Assembly: GCF_046299575.1 (NCBI RefSeq)
Contig: NZ_JBKBHX010000002.1
Coordinates: forward strand, 310,001-374,000
Reading direction: 5' to 3'
DNA length: 64,000 bases
From: Thermaurantimonas sp046299575
Lineage (GTDB): Bacteria; Bacteroidota; Bacteroidia; Flavobacteriales; Schleiferiaceae
A program made the position numbers and the translations under genes. This document shows positions 16,930 through 26,075 of this stretch, in pieces. How positions within the stretch are numbered: position 1 is the first letter of the stretch; each line of letters starts with the position of its first letter. The notes below the pieces were generated by a model. That model saw only the letters and a list, made by a program, of their open reading frames with translations, had not been told where the DNA came from and made no database searches.

Positions 16930-19545
16930 ATGCTTACATCTAAAGAGATACGTTCACTTTTTCTTCAATTTTTTGAATCCAAAGGTCATAAAATAGTACC
17001 CTCAGCCCCGCTTGTTATAAAAAATGATCCTACGCTCATGTTTACTAATGCTGGTATGAATCAGTTTAAAGACCTCTTTCTCGGTAATGCGCCGGTAAAA
17101 TATCCCCGTATCGCAAACTCGCAAAAATGCTTGCGCGTAAGTGGCAAGCACAACGACCTGGAGGAAGTAGGCATTGACACGTATCACCACACTATGTTCG
17201 AAATGCTTGGCAATTGGTCGTTTGGCGACTACTTTAAAAAGGAGGCGATCGAATGGGCGTGGGAATTATTGACGGATGTCTATAAACTGCCAAAAGATCG
17301 GCTATATGTCACCGTATTTGGGGGCGATGAGGCCGAAGGCTTAGCCTTTGACCATGAAGCGGCTGAGTACTGGAGCGCACACATTTCAAAAGATCGTATT
17401 CTTTCGGGCAGCAAAAGAGATAACTTCTGGGAAATGGGCGATACCGGGCCTTGCGGTCCATGTAGCGAGATACACATTGACTTGCGACCCGATGATGAGC
17501 GCGAAATAAAAGATGGTAAAGAGCTCGTGAATGCCGGTCACCCGCAAGTGATTGAGATATGGAACCTCGTATTTATGGAGTTTAATCGCAAGGCCAACGG
17601 TTCACTGGAAAAACTACCTGCCCGGCATGTAGATACGGGTATGGGTTTCGAGCGTCTTACAATGGCTTTGCAGGGGAAAACTTCGAATTACGACACTGAC
17701 ATTTTTCAACCTCTCATTAAAAAAATCGAACAACACACAGGCATAGCTTATAAAAGCAATGAGAATACCGACATTGCTATGCGCGTGATTGCTGACCACG
17801 TGCGGGCAGTAGCCTTTGCCATAGCTGACGGTCAATTGCCGTCTAATACCGGGGCCGGATACGTCATACGCAGAATCCTTCGCAGAGCTATTCGCTACGC
17901 ATACTCTTCTTTAAATATACAGTCTCCCTTCATTTACACTTTGGTTGAGGTACTGGCAGCCGAAATGGGCGACTTCTTCCCTGAGATCAGAGAGTCAGCT
18001 CAGTTTGTAGCCAGAGTAATACGCGAAGAAGAGCAAACCTTTATCAAAACCATTGACAGTGGATTGAACCGTTTGGAAGAAGTTATACGAAACACTCAGG
18101 GCAAAGTAGTAGATGGTGAAAAGCTCTTCGAATTGTACGATACTTATGGCTTTCCACTTGACCTTACGACACTCATTCTACGCGAACGCGGGTACAGTGC
18201 TGATCAAGAGGGTTTTAACCGCGAAATGCAGCGACAGAAAGAAAGGTCACGCGCTGCAGCTGAGCTACTGGCAGGCGATTGGGTTGAAATACGCAACGGT
18301 GGTGATCGCTTTGTAGGCTATGACACTACTGAGCTTGAAACAGAAGTAGCTCGTTTTAGAAAAGTAGAAACAAAAGACAAGACCTTTTTTCAAATTGCTC
18401 TGGTAGATACGCCCTTTTATCCCGAGGGTGGTGGACAGGTGGGTGATACGGGAATGCTCATTTTTGGCGATGAGTGCATTGAAGTGTACGATACCAAAAA
18501 GGAAAACGGCATTATTCTTCACTTAACGCACAGCTTGCCAGAAGACATCACTCTTCCCGTCAAGGCCATAGTAAACGTTGAAAAGCGAAAAGCAACTGCC
18601 CGTAATCACTCAGCTACACACTTGCTGCACTACGCGCTACGACAAGTACTAGGAACGCATGTGGAGCAAAAGGGTTCATTGGTAGCTCCAGACTATCTGC
18701 GATTTGATTTTTCCCACTTTGCCAAAATGACAGACGACGAGCTCGTAAAGGTAGAAAATCTTGTAAATCAGTTAATCTTAGACAACATTCCCCTCAACGA
18801 ATATAGGGAAATAGATATGGAAGCTGCTCTCGAGATGGGAGCCATCGCACTCTTTGGCGAAAAATACGGCGAACGTGTTAGGGCCATCAAATTTGGACCT
18901 TCAATAGAGCTGTGCGGGGGAACCCATGTAGCATCAACTGGTGCTATCGGTTTATTAAAAATTACTCAAGAATCGGCTATAGCTGCTGGTGTACGTCGTA
19001 TTGAGGCTGTTACTGGACTTGGGTTTTTAAAAGTGTTTCGCGAGCAAAATGATCTTTTAACAGCTTTAAAGGGCCTATTGAAAAATCCCAAAGACCCCAT
19101 ATCTGCCCTTCAAAATGTTATTGAAGATCGTCAAACCCTTCAGAAAAAAGTAGAAAACTACGCGCGACAGGAGGTAGAGCTCCTATTTGAAAAACTCTCA
19201 GACGAAGTAAAACGATCAGATACTCCCATATTGGCAGAAAGAGTTCCAATAGACGCGGCTCAAGTAAAAGATTTAGCCTTCAGGCTTAAACAGAGATTCC
19301 CCAAAGGATGCTTTGCTCTTGGATATGTTACTGCCGACAAGCCAGGCATTGCTATAGCCGTAGGAGATGAAGCACTTAAAATGGGCATTAATGCCGGTGC
19401 AATTGTAAAGGAGGTAGCCTCTTTCATACGAGGTGGTGGCGGTGGTCAGCCGCACTTTGCTACGGCGGGTGGTTCTGACCTGAATGGATTGGAAACTGCT
19501 CTTAAAGTTGCCCGCGAAAAGCTAGCTGAAGGCTTGGTTCAGTGA
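16930..19545 (+). CDS. alaS: Alanyl-tRNA synthetase
   Basis: Charges tRNA-Ala with alanine and edits mischarged serine or glycine. The 871-residue product is full length. It has an aminoacylation domain (about 1-250: ending of motif 1 in FFESKGH..VPSAPL, motif 2 around RIANSQKCLRVSGKHNDL, motif 3 in DTGMGFERL) and a helical tRNA-recognition region. The editing domain zinc ligands are H560 and H564 (HSATHLLH) and C662 and H666 (CGGTH). The C-Ala dimerisation domain includes the glycine-rich GGGGGQPHFATAGG near the end. It is divergent from the M23 gene with about 130 bases between. Confidence 0.98.
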   Translation: MLTSKEIRSLFLQFFESKGHKIVPSAPLVIKNDPTLMFTNAGMNQFKDLFLGNAPVKYPRIANSQKCLRVSGKHNDLEEVGIDTYHHTMFEMLGNWSFGDYFKKEAIEWAWELLTDVYKLPKDRLYVTVFGGDEAEGLAFDHEAAEYWSAHISKDRILSGSKRDNFWEMGDTGPCGPCSEIHIDLRPDDEREIKDGKELVNAGHPQVIEIWNLVFMEFNRKANGSLEKLPARHVDTGMGFERLTMALQGKTSNYDTDIFQPLIKKIEQHTGIAYKSNENTDIAMRVIADHVRAVAFAIADGQLPSNTGAGYVIRRILRRAIRYAYSSLNIQSPFIYTLVEVLAAEMGDFFPEIRESAQFVARVIREEEQTFIKTIDSGLNRLEEVIRNTQGKVVDGEKLFELYDTYGFPLDLTTLILRERGYSADQEGFNREMQRQKERSRAAAELLAGDWVEIRNGGDRFVGYDTTELETEVARFRKVETKDKTFFQIALVDTPFYPEGGGQVGDTGMLIFGDECIEVYDTKKENGIILHLTHSLPEDITLPVKAIVNVEKRKATARNHSATHLLHYALRQVLGTHVEQKGSLVAPDYLRFDFSHFAKMTDDELVKVENLVNQLILDNIPLNEYREIDMEAALEMGAIALFGEKYGERVRAIKFGPSIELCGGTHVASTGAIGLLKITQESAIAAGVRRIEAVTGLGFLKVFREQNDLLTALKGLLKNPKDPISALQNVIEDRQTLQKKVENYARQEVELLFEKLSDEVKRSDTPILAERVPIDAAQVKDLAFRLKQRFPKGCFALGYVTADKPGIAIAVGDEALKMGINAGAIVKEVASFIRGGGGGQPHFATAGGSDLNGLETALKVAREKLAEGLVQ

Positions 19546-19551
19546 AATATT

Positions 19552-19559
19552 TATCTTTG
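19552..19559 (+). promoter_or_regulatory. Candidate -7 box for the acyltransferase gene
   Basis: TATCTTTG matches TAnnTTTG exactly, 23 bases before ATG 19583 and just after the alaS stop. A good -33 TTTG is not seen at the usual spacing. Confidence 0.42.
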
Positions 19560-19582
19560 AACTTTCTGAACTCAACACACCC

Positions 19583-21391
19583 ATGAAACTGGTAGAAAAG
19601 GACGATTTTGCCAAGGCCACCAATTTGGACAAAATAGGTCTGAAGCGAATGGCCGGCCTGATGATGAAAATACTCAAAATCGACGACATCAATCAGATAT
19701 ACGAAAAGCTTTCAGATCACAAAGGAGTTGAGTTCATCGACCGCTTGTTTGAAGAGATTGATGTTCAATTTGACTACTATCAGGAGGAACTAAGCCGTTT
19801 TCCGAAGACAGGTCCATTTATCGTTATTGCCAATCATCCTTTAGGGGGAATTGATGGAGTGATTCTGATTAAACTTGTTTCGCTTGTTAGGCCTGATTTT
19901 AAGGTAATTGCCAATTTCCTGCTCAAAAAAATTGAGCCGATAAGCGATTTTATCATGCCTGTTAATCCCTTTGATGCCGAAGTGGTAGGCAAGAGCAGCG
20001 TACCAGGCATTAAAGACGCAATAAATCACCTGAAGAACGGGCATCCTTTGGGTATGTTTCCGGCGGGTGAGGTCAGTACTTATCATTTCGATGCCGGAAA
20101 GATTTTAGACAAAGAATGGGAAGAGGGAGCTATTAAACTCATTAAGAAAATGAAGGTTCCCGTGGTGCCGGTATACTTTAAGGCTCGGAATTCACTTTGG
20201 TTTTATCTATTGGCCTCCATCCATCCGATGCTGCGCACAGCCAAGTTGCCAAGCGAACTTTTTACTCAGAAGAAGAAGCCAATTATGGTGCGCATCGGCA
20301 AGCCTATTCAGCCAGCTGAAATCGATGAGTATCCTGATATCGAATCATTGAGTTCTTTCTTGCGAACTCGCACCTACATGCTTGCGAGCACACTGCCGCC
20401 TAAAAAATCAATTATTAAACTGCCAGTAAATCCTCTTGTTAAAAAAGGAATAAAACCCATCGTGGCACCTGCGCCCCTCTCAAAAGTGCTGGAAGAGATC
20501 GAATACCTGCGCTCTAAGGGCAAAAAACTCACTGAAACAAAAAATTACGAAGTATTTGAATTTTTGGGAGATGAATGTCCCTATCTCTTACATGAGATTG
20601 GCCGGCTCCGAGAAGTGACCTTCCGCGAGGTAGGGGAGGGTAGCAATGCCGAGATCGATCTCGATGAGTTTGATCAATATTACACACATTTGATATTGTG
20701 GGACAGTGAGGCAAAGCAACTTGTAGGTGCATACAGATTGGGCATAGGTCAAAACATTTATCCGAAGTTTGGATTAAAAGGTTTTTATGTGCCAACGCTT
20801 TTCAAAATCGAGCCACAAGCTGAGCACCTTTTTTCGCAAGGTATAGAGATGGGGCGAGCATTTGTTATTAAAGAGTACCAGGCTAAGCCTTTACCGCTCT
20901 TTTTGCTGTGGAAAGGTATCGTACATATAATTCTGCGCAATCCCGGTCATCGCTATCTCACAGGCTGTGTAAGCATCAGTAATTCCTACAGCAAATTCTC
21001 AAAAACGCTGATGATTGAATTTATCAAACTCAATTATCTCGATAAAAAACTCGCCAGATTTATCAAACCACGCAAAGCTTATAAAGTAAAAATTGACGAA
21101 CGGGAAAAGGAATTTGTGCTTTCAAAGGCAAAAGACGATCTTAACAAGCTCGATAAGTTCATCGAAGACCTCGAACCCGGGAATACCCGTGTGCCTGTGC
21201 TCTTGAAAAAATACATCAAGCAAAATGCAAAGGTCGTAGCTTTTAATGTGGATCCAAAGTTCAATAATTCGCTGGATGGCTTTATGTATATTGATATTAA
21301 CGATCTTCCTTCACAAACCATTCAGCCGGTGCTCGAAGAGCTGGAAGCAGCCGCTAATCGTGCACAGAACAATCCGGAAGCTACTGAATGA
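19583..21391 (+). CDS. Two-domain acyltransferase (OlsF-like, lysolipid acyltransferase plus GNAT N-acyltransferase)
   Basis: A 602-residue cytoplasmic-face membrane enzyme with two acyltransferase domains. The N-terminal part (about 60-270) is a PlsC-like O-acyltransferase: NHPLGGIDG (H85, D91), the substrate-binding MFPAGEVS and a VPVVPVYF strand. The C-terminal part (about 310-510) is the OlsB/hemolysin-type GNAT domain (LREVTFREVGEGS, DEFDQYYTHLILWD, LVGAYRLGIG, GIEMGRAFV). This domain order matches OlsF, which makes ornithine lipids in Serratia and Flavobacterium: N-acylation by the C-domain, O-acylation by the N-domain. The amino-acid headgroup here could be ornithine or glycine. The next gene overlaps its stop by 4 bases (21388-21391). 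Confidence 0.82.
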   Translation: MKLVEKDDFAKATNLDKIGLKRMAGLMMKILKIDDINQIYEKLSDHKGVEFIDRLFEEIDVQFDYYQEELSRFPKTGPFIVIANHPLGGIDGVILIKLVSLVRPDFKVIANFLLKKIEPISDFIMPVNPFDAEVVGKSSVPGIKDAINHLKNGHPLGMFPAGEVSTYHFDAGKILDKEWEEGAIKLIKKMKVPVVPVYFKARNSLWFYLLASIHPMLRTAKLPSELFTQKKKPIMVRIGKPIQPAEIDEYPDIESLSSFLRTRTYMLASTLPPKKSIIKLPVNPLVKKGIKPIVAPAPLSKVLEEIEYLRSKGKKLTETKNYEVFEFLGDECPYLLHEIGRLREVTFREVGEGSNAEIDLDEFDQYYTHLILWDSEAKQLVGAYRLGIGQNIYPKFGLKGFYVPTLFKIEPQAEHLFSQGIEMGRAFVIKEYQAKPLPLFLLWKGIVHIILRNPGHRYLTGCVSISNSYSKFSKTLMIEFIKLNYLDKKLARFIKPRKAYKVKIDEREKEFVLSKAKDDLNKLDKFIEDLEPGNTRVPVLLKKYIKQNAKVVAFNVDPKFNNSLDGFMYIDINDLPSQTIQPVLEELEAAANRAQNNPEATE

Positions 21392-22806
21392 AGCTGAAGC
21401 TCAAAATTTTCACGACTTACATCTCTTCACTAACTCAAGAAGAGATAGAGTATGTAGCTCAAAAAATTAAAACAGCAGATACCGATGTTCAAAAAATTCT
21501 TTTGCAGGCTCGGCAGGGACTTCAACAGGGTTACTTTTCTTTTGACCCAACAATAGATAAGCGAAAGTACAGCCTCCTTAAGAAAAAAATTGATCAATTA
21601 TTACAATTGAGCGATATCGATCATCAGATTGTTGTAATTCATCATTTTACTCAAAAGATTTTAAAAGACGATGTTACTCCAGCGGATGAGAGTAAACTCT
21701 TAGCCTTACTTGATGAGGCTCACCCTGAAACGTATTATTTCAGAGAATTCTACCGAATGTTTCAAAAACTGAGGGACTTTCTGCTTATACGGTTCAGAAA
21801 AAAGGTGTTACCCGATGTAGAGAAGTACCTTAAAGAGTATGAAACAAATTACAAGCTTAACACAGAAGTAGAAACTACCCTTCCACAGCTTACAGAAAAA
21901 ATCATTGGAGAATATGAGCTGAAAGAAGTAGCAGATAGCTCAATGGCCGACACCTTGCTCAAAATTTCACAAGATAACCGACTCGATGGGCACAATCGCT
22001 ATTCGGCGTCGGTACGGCTGTGGTTTTATTACTTGAACAAAGGCCAATATCAGAAAATGCTTGAGCACATGGATTACTTTAGGGAGGCCTTTTTAATTCC
22101 ACACTATCCCGGTAGACGTGTACTGTCTAATTACTACGCAAATCGATTGCTTTTACACTCAAGGCTCAATCAGATCGATGAGGCTTTGAAATTTGGATGG
22201 CTTTCGCTCAAGCAAAAGACCTCTGATTATTTGTTTTATGTTACAAACATGAGTGCTGTACTGTCGCGTGCCGGTCGTTATCAAGAGGCACACAAGCTGA
22301 TGCTCTCTGCCTTTGATGAGATGCGCCACACCACACAGATGTACAATAAAATTAGCTTTATTGCTCAATATATCCACATTCTAATTGATCTAAAAAGATA
22401 CAAGCAGGCAGAAGAATTTGCCGAAAATTATCTAAATACAGCAATCAAAGAAGTTATGGCCACCCGTTGGCATTTGTTTTTTGCGGGATTTTTCAGGTCT
22501 CTGGTAATGCAGGAAAAATTCGGACGCTTGTTATATGTGGTCAGCAAGTATAAAATCAAGCAATTGGAAGCTCAATACCGACAGAAGCCAAACTATCTGC
22601 CTACTATGAGCTGGTACATCACTTTGGCTGAGTTTATGGAAGGCTACATCAGTGAAGAAAAAGCATTAGATGCTATGCAGTCAGCTGCTACTCAACTCCT
22701 TGACGATCCCATACGAAGCCAGCGAATAGCTGAGCAATGTAGGGTACTCGAAAAGTTTCAGCCTCAGATGATTTCTAAGCTCAGGAGGAGATTGGGATTC
22801 CTATAG
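21388..22806 (+). CDS. Helical-repeat (TPR-like) protein of unknown function
   Basis: I cannot assign a function to this 472-residue protein. It has no signal peptide or membrane segment, is rich in Leu, Tyr, Lys and Gln, and from about residue 180 shows paired amphipathic helices resembling degenerate TPRs (LNQIDEALKFGWLSLKQ, AGRYQEAHKLMLSAFDEM, LKRYKQAEEFAENYL). Its ATG shares ATGA with the stop of the acyltransferase gene, so synthesis is probably coupled. This suggests it works with that enzyme or is a conserved neighbour. The gene ends one base before the convergent LamG gene, with no terminator visible between them. Confidence 0.6.
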   Translation: MKLKLKIFTTYISSLTQEEIEYVAQKIKTADTDVQKILLQARQGLQQGYFSFDPTIDKRKYSLLKKKIDQLLQLSDIDHQIVVIHHFTQKILKDDVTPADESKLLALLDEAHPETYYFREFYRMFQKLRDFLLIRFRKKVLPDVEKYLKEYETNYKLNTEVETTLPQLTEKIIGEYELKEVADSSMADTLLKISQDNRLDGHNRYSASVRLWFYYLNKGQYQKMLEHMDYFREAFLIPHYPGRRVLSNYYANRLLLHSRLNQIDEALKFGWLSLKQKTSDYLFYVTNMSAVLSRAGRYQEAHKLMLSAFDEMRHTTQMYNKISFIAQYIHILIDLKRYKQAEEFAENYLNTAIKEVMATRWHLFFAGFFRSLVMQEKFGRLLYVVSKYKIKQLEAQYRQKPNYLPTMSWYITLAEFMEGYISEEKALDAMQSAATQLLDDPIRSQRIAEQCRVLEKFQPQMISKLRRRLGFL

Positions 22807-22807
22807 T

Positions 22808-23602
22808 TCAGGGAAGTTTGAACGTATTTTCATACAAATCCCGCACCTGCTGCGGACTTACTGCCCCCTTCAGAATAACCACATCATCGATAATGCCTTC
22901 AAAATATTGATCAAAACTTGATTCACTGGCCCCTATCATAAACGGATGGCTTGGTGTAGGGTCGAAGCCCAATTGAGTAATGTTGAGCTCTGTATCCTGA
23001 TTTTGCAGGAAGCCACCTCCAGCAATTTTTACCAGCTGACGCATCTGACCGTCCACATAAATCCGGATACGTTCTGCTGCCCTGTCAACAGTGATGGCGA
23101 GATGATGCCATTGGTCATCGTTAAAGGTTGACTCCTTGGTTCGAATGAGTACAGCATTTTTTGAATCCATTGATTTAGTACCACCAATTCCGAAAGCTAT
23201 ACATCCTTTTTTCCCACCAAAGGCATAGTTTACTGCAGTAAAGATACCCGGCTTAAAAATTTGAACCCCCGTGGCAAGCGGAAACATGTACTTTTTTTTA
23301 CCTGCGGTTTTAAACCACAGACAGATAGCAAAGCTTTCGTGTTCCTGAAAATTGACAACTGAATTATCAGAAAACAGAATAACATCCGACTTCCCATTAA
23401 AAGAGTAGGCACTGTTGGGATTGCCAAATCGGTCAGTAGTCAGGATGGCTCCTTTTACTGTTCCTGCACTTGAAGAACTGACACGGTTATCCGCGTTTCC
23501 GTTGAATGGGTAATACGCCACGACAGTCTGGGCATAAATGCATGTATTAAACATAAAGAATACGGAAATCACAGCAGTAAAAAATGAAATTTGATTATTC
23601 AT
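22808..23602 (-). CDS. Secreted LamG/concanavalin-A-like domain protein
   Basis: A 264-residue exported protein: signal peptide (about 1-25, ending IYAQ) and one LamG-like beta-sandwich (about 28-258). Typical features are VVAYYPFNGNADNRV at the start, FAICLWFKT, the DDQWHHLAITVDRAAERIRIYVDGQ strand pair shown in part as WHHLAITVD and IYVDGQ, and the ending FEGIIDDVVILKGAVS. Such domains bind sugars or proteins. It has no catalytic domain and no C-terminal sorting domain, so it is probably periplasmic or simply secreted. ATG 23602 begins the signal peptide; an earlier in-frame start at 23641 adds a non-signal stretch. A 16-bp perfect palindrome lies about 50 bases upstream. Confidence 0.8.
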   Translation of the reverse strand: MNNQISFFTAVISVFFMFNTCIYAQTVVAYYPFNGNADNRVSSSSAGTVKGAILTTDRFGNPNSAYSFNGKSDVILFSDNSVVNFQEHESFAICLWFKTAGKKKYMFPLATGVQIFKPGIFTAVNYAFGGKKGCIAFGIGGTKSMDSKNAVLIRTKESTFNDDQWHHLAITVDRAAERIRIYVDGQMRQLVKIAGGGFLQNQDTELNITQLGFDPTPSHPFMIGASESSFDQYFEGIIDDVVILKGAVSPQQVRDLYENTFKLP

Positions 23603-23652
23603 TTTTCCAAAGATTTTCAACAAATTAATTATGTGTATCACCTTTCATTTAA

Positions 23653-23668
23653 TACTGCATATGCAGTA
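23653..23668. repeat. Perfect 16-bp palindrome upstream of the LamG gene
   Basis: TACTGCATATGCAGTA is its own reverse complement. It sits in the short gap between the glycosyltransferase stop (23674) and the LamG start (23602), upstream of LamG, and could be an operator for a dimeric regulator. Confidence 0.55.
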
Positions 23669-23673
23669 GGAAG

Positions 23674-24798
23674 TCAGTTTTCAAAAACATTTGATATGAA
23701 ATTGCGCAGCTTGATTGCTTCGGTTTCCCAGCGAAGTACAGCGGAAGCTTTTATTAATCCGGGGAGATAAAAGTCTCTACCATTGCTTATGACTTTCAGA
23801 ATTGCAGCTGCAATGTCATCAGCAGCATGGCTTGCAATGACCTCGCCGATGTTGTAATGCTCGATTATTTGCATGACTTCTTCAGCGCGGCTTCCGATGA
23901 TGGGAATCTGGCAGTGTATAAAATCAAATATTTTGTTTGGCAAACTGTATAGGTAATTTGGTGCATCTGTTTTATCCAGCGAGACACCTGCATTGGCTAT
24001 TCTGGTATATCCAAGCATATCGGCATATGACATCGGTGGAAGATACTTCACCCGATGGTCTAAATTTAACAATCGAACTTTTTCCAGAATCTGATTGAGG
24101 GCATTTCCCGACCCGATGATCAGAAGTTTAACGTGACCGGGAAGCATTGAAAACGCATCGAGCAGCTCTTCCAGTCCTCTGCCGACATTTAGACCGCGGC
24201 CTTGTGAGATAAGTACAAAATCGCTGTCCGTATATCCCAGAGAAGCTCTGTCAATTTTTGGAACAGTTTCAGGAATCAGGCTGATATTTCGCACATAAGT
24301 CACCTCAATGCCGTACTCTTTTCTGTACAATTTGGCTATGGAGGCGTTTACTGTCAGCATTTTTGAGAGCCTTGGAAGTAAGAAATTTTCCAGCGTCTTC
24401 CAGACTTTATAGCGAAGGGGTCTGTATAGTACTTCGGGGCTGCCGCAGAAGTACTCATGGCTGTCGTAGGCCAGTGGAATATCCTTGAGTTTGGAAGTGA
24501 GCCAGTTTGGCAGCAGGGTGTCGAGATCATTTGCCCACAGACCGTCAGCACGGTGTGTGAGCAGATATATGAATAGCCAAATCTGATAGCTTGCGTAAAA
24601 GAAAATTCCCTGCTCGGCTGGTAATTTGAACCGCACTGTTTTGTAATCTCTTGAGATGGCCGGACTGTTTTTCAGCCGCCGTCCTATGCATATCACCTGA
24701 TATCCTGCTTTTATTAATTCTGAGCAGGTTTTGTGTACACGTTGGTCAGTGGCCAGATCGCTTGTGGCCGATACAATGATGGTCTTCTGGCGGGTCAT
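23674..24798 (-). CDS. Glycosyltransferase family 4 (GT-B fold)
   Basis: A 374-residue cytoplasmic glycosyltransferase. The N-terminal Rossmann half opens with TIIVSATSDLATDQRVHK, a form common in Bacteroidota GT4 enzymes, and contains WANDLDTLLP and YDSHEYF. The C-terminal half has the nucleotide-sugar-binding region (LISQGRGLNVGRGLEELLDA, LLIIGSGN, VKYLPPM, GVSLDKTDAPNYLYSLPNKIFDF). It probably adds a sugar to a lipid-linked or surface glycan. No other glycan-assembly genes are adjacent, so donor and acceptor cannot be named. It is divergent from the queA-like gene with only 32 bases between start codons. Confidence 0.88.
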   Translation of the reverse strand: MTRQKTIIVSATSDLATDQRVHKTCSELIKAGYQVICIGRRLKNSPAISRDYKTVRFKLPAEQGIFFYASYQIWLFIYLLTHRADGLWANDLDTLLPNWLTSKLKDIPLAYDSHEYFCGSPEVLYRPLRYKVWKTLENFLLPRLSKMLTVNASIAKLYRKEYGIEVTYVRNISLIPETVPKIDRASLGYTDSDFVLISQGRGLNVGRGLEELLDAFSMLPGHVKLLIIGSGNALNQILEKVRLLNLDHRVKYLPPMSYADMLGYTRIANAGVSLDKTDAPNYLYSLPNKIFDFIHCQIPIIGSRAEEVMQIIEHYNIGEVIASHAADDIAAAILKVISNGRDFYLPGLIKASAVLRWETEAIKLRNFISNVFEN

Positions 24799-24819
24799 AC
24801 TTTTGCGATTGCAAGTTTA
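24798..24819. promoter_or_regulatory. Overlapping divergent promoter region, queA-like gene and glycosyltransferase gene
   Basis: Plus strand: perfect TAnnTTTG box TACTTTTG (24798-24805), 25 bases before ATG 24831; it overlaps the glycosyltransferase start codon. Minus strand: TAAACTTG (24819-24812), one mismatch, 13 bases before the glycosyltransferase ATG. The two polymerase sites would exclude each other. Confidence 0.4.
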
Positions 24820-24830
24820 CGCGTATACGG

Positions 24831-26075
24831 ATGAGTTTACTACCTGAAATTCGTATTTCTGATTTTGACTATGAACTGCCGGCCGACCGCATAGCAGCTT
24901 ATCCACTCGAAGAAAGAGATCAATCTAAGTTGCTCATTTACAGAGATGGCTCAATTACCGATACTGTTTTCACCCAGCTCAGCGAATTTTTGCCTAGTGG
25001 TTCGGCCATGTACTTCAACCAGTCAAAGGTGGTATTTACGAGATTGTTTTTTAAAATACATGAATCGGATAAAAAGCATATTGAAATTTTTTGTTTGGAG
25101 CCGGCTGATGGGCTTGAGCTTTCTTCGGCACTTACCAGCAAAAACTCCGTTGTGATGAAGTGCATGGTAGGCCGTGCAAAACGATGGAAGGAACAGAAAC
25201 TGACAATGCGCATCCCGCACGCTCTTGGCGATATTTTGCTTCACGCCGAAAAAGTCGGCAGGCAAGTCGATGTGTTTTTGGTGCACTTTACGTGGAGTGC
25301 CGATATCACCTTTGCTGAGATACTCGAATTAGCAGGCCATGTTCCTCTGCCTCCTTATATCAAGCGAGATGATGAGGCCATTGACCGCAATCGATATCAG
25401 ACTATCTATGCTCGCAGAGAGGGTTCAGTGGCTGCGCCAACCGCCGGTCTCCACTTCACCGAGCGTGTTTTTGAGTCGCTAAAGAAAAAAGATGTAGCGC
25501 TAAACTTTCTAACCTTGCATGTAGGTGCAGGCACATTTGCTCCGGTCAAATCAGAGTATATCGCCCAGCACCAGATGCACGGCGAGTACATCGAAATTAC
25601 CCGCGAACTTTTGGAGTCGTTGTTACAAAGTAAGCAGCGCATAGCCGTAGGTACCACAAGTCTTCGAACGTTAGAAAGTATCTATCACCTTGGCATACGC
25701 ACGATGCTTGAAGGCGATCTCTCCATACACGATCTCGATCAATGGTGTGGCTTTACACACCCGAAAGACATCACGTTTGAGCAAGCAATTGAACATTTGC
25801 TAAAGGTTTTTGATCGCCATAAAATCGATGCTGGTATTAAATTAAAAACCCATATAATCATAGCCCCAGGCTATGAAATCCGTTCGGTAGATGCATTGGT
25901 CACCAACTTTCACCAGCCTTCTAGCACTTTGCTACTCTTAGTTTCAGCTGTTACCGGCGGTGAGTGGCGCAAGATTTACGACCATGCATTAGCGCATAAT
26001 TATCGTTTTCTTAGCTACGGCGACAGCAGTTTATTGTTTGTTAAAAAGAAACAACATGCCCATTCTGCAATTTAA
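24831..26075 (+). CDS. queA: S-adenosylmethionine:tRNA ribosyltransferase-isomerase family protein (divergent QueA)
   Basis: QueA transfers the ribosyl part of SAM to preQ1 in tRNA to give epoxyqueuosine. The 414-residue product keeps much of the family: DFDYELPADRIA, APTAGLHFT, LTLHVGAGTFAPV, HQMHGEYIEI, VGTTSLRTLES and LVTNFHQPSSTLLLLVSA. However, the usual NDTRVIPARL segment is replaced by NQSKVVFTRL, the adjoining region is rearranged, and it is longer than the usual 340-360 residues. This is the long QueA-like form seen in Bacteroidota; whether it modifies tRNA or another substrate is open. The downstream secreted-protein gene starts inside its 3' end. Confidence 0.75.
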   Translation: MSLLPEIRISDFDYELPADRIAAYPLEERDQSKLLIYRDGSITDTVFTQLSEFLPSGSAMYFNQSKVVFTRLFFKIHESDKKHIEIFCLEPADGLELSSALTSKNSVVMKCMVGRAKRWKEQKLTMRIPHALGDILLHAEKVGRQVDVFLVHFTWSADITFAEILELAGHVPLPPYIKRDDEAIDRNRYQTIYARREGSVAAPTAGLHFTERVFESLKKKDVALNFLTLHVGAGTFAPVKSEYIAQHQMHGEYIEITRELLESLLQSKQRIAVGTTSLRTLESIYHLGIRTMLEGDLSIHDLDQWCGFTHPKDITFEQAIEHLLKVFDRHKIDAGIKLKTHIIIAPGYEIRSVDALVTNFHQPSSTLLLLVSAVTGGEWRKIYDHALAHNYRFLSYGDSSLLFVKKKQHAHSAI

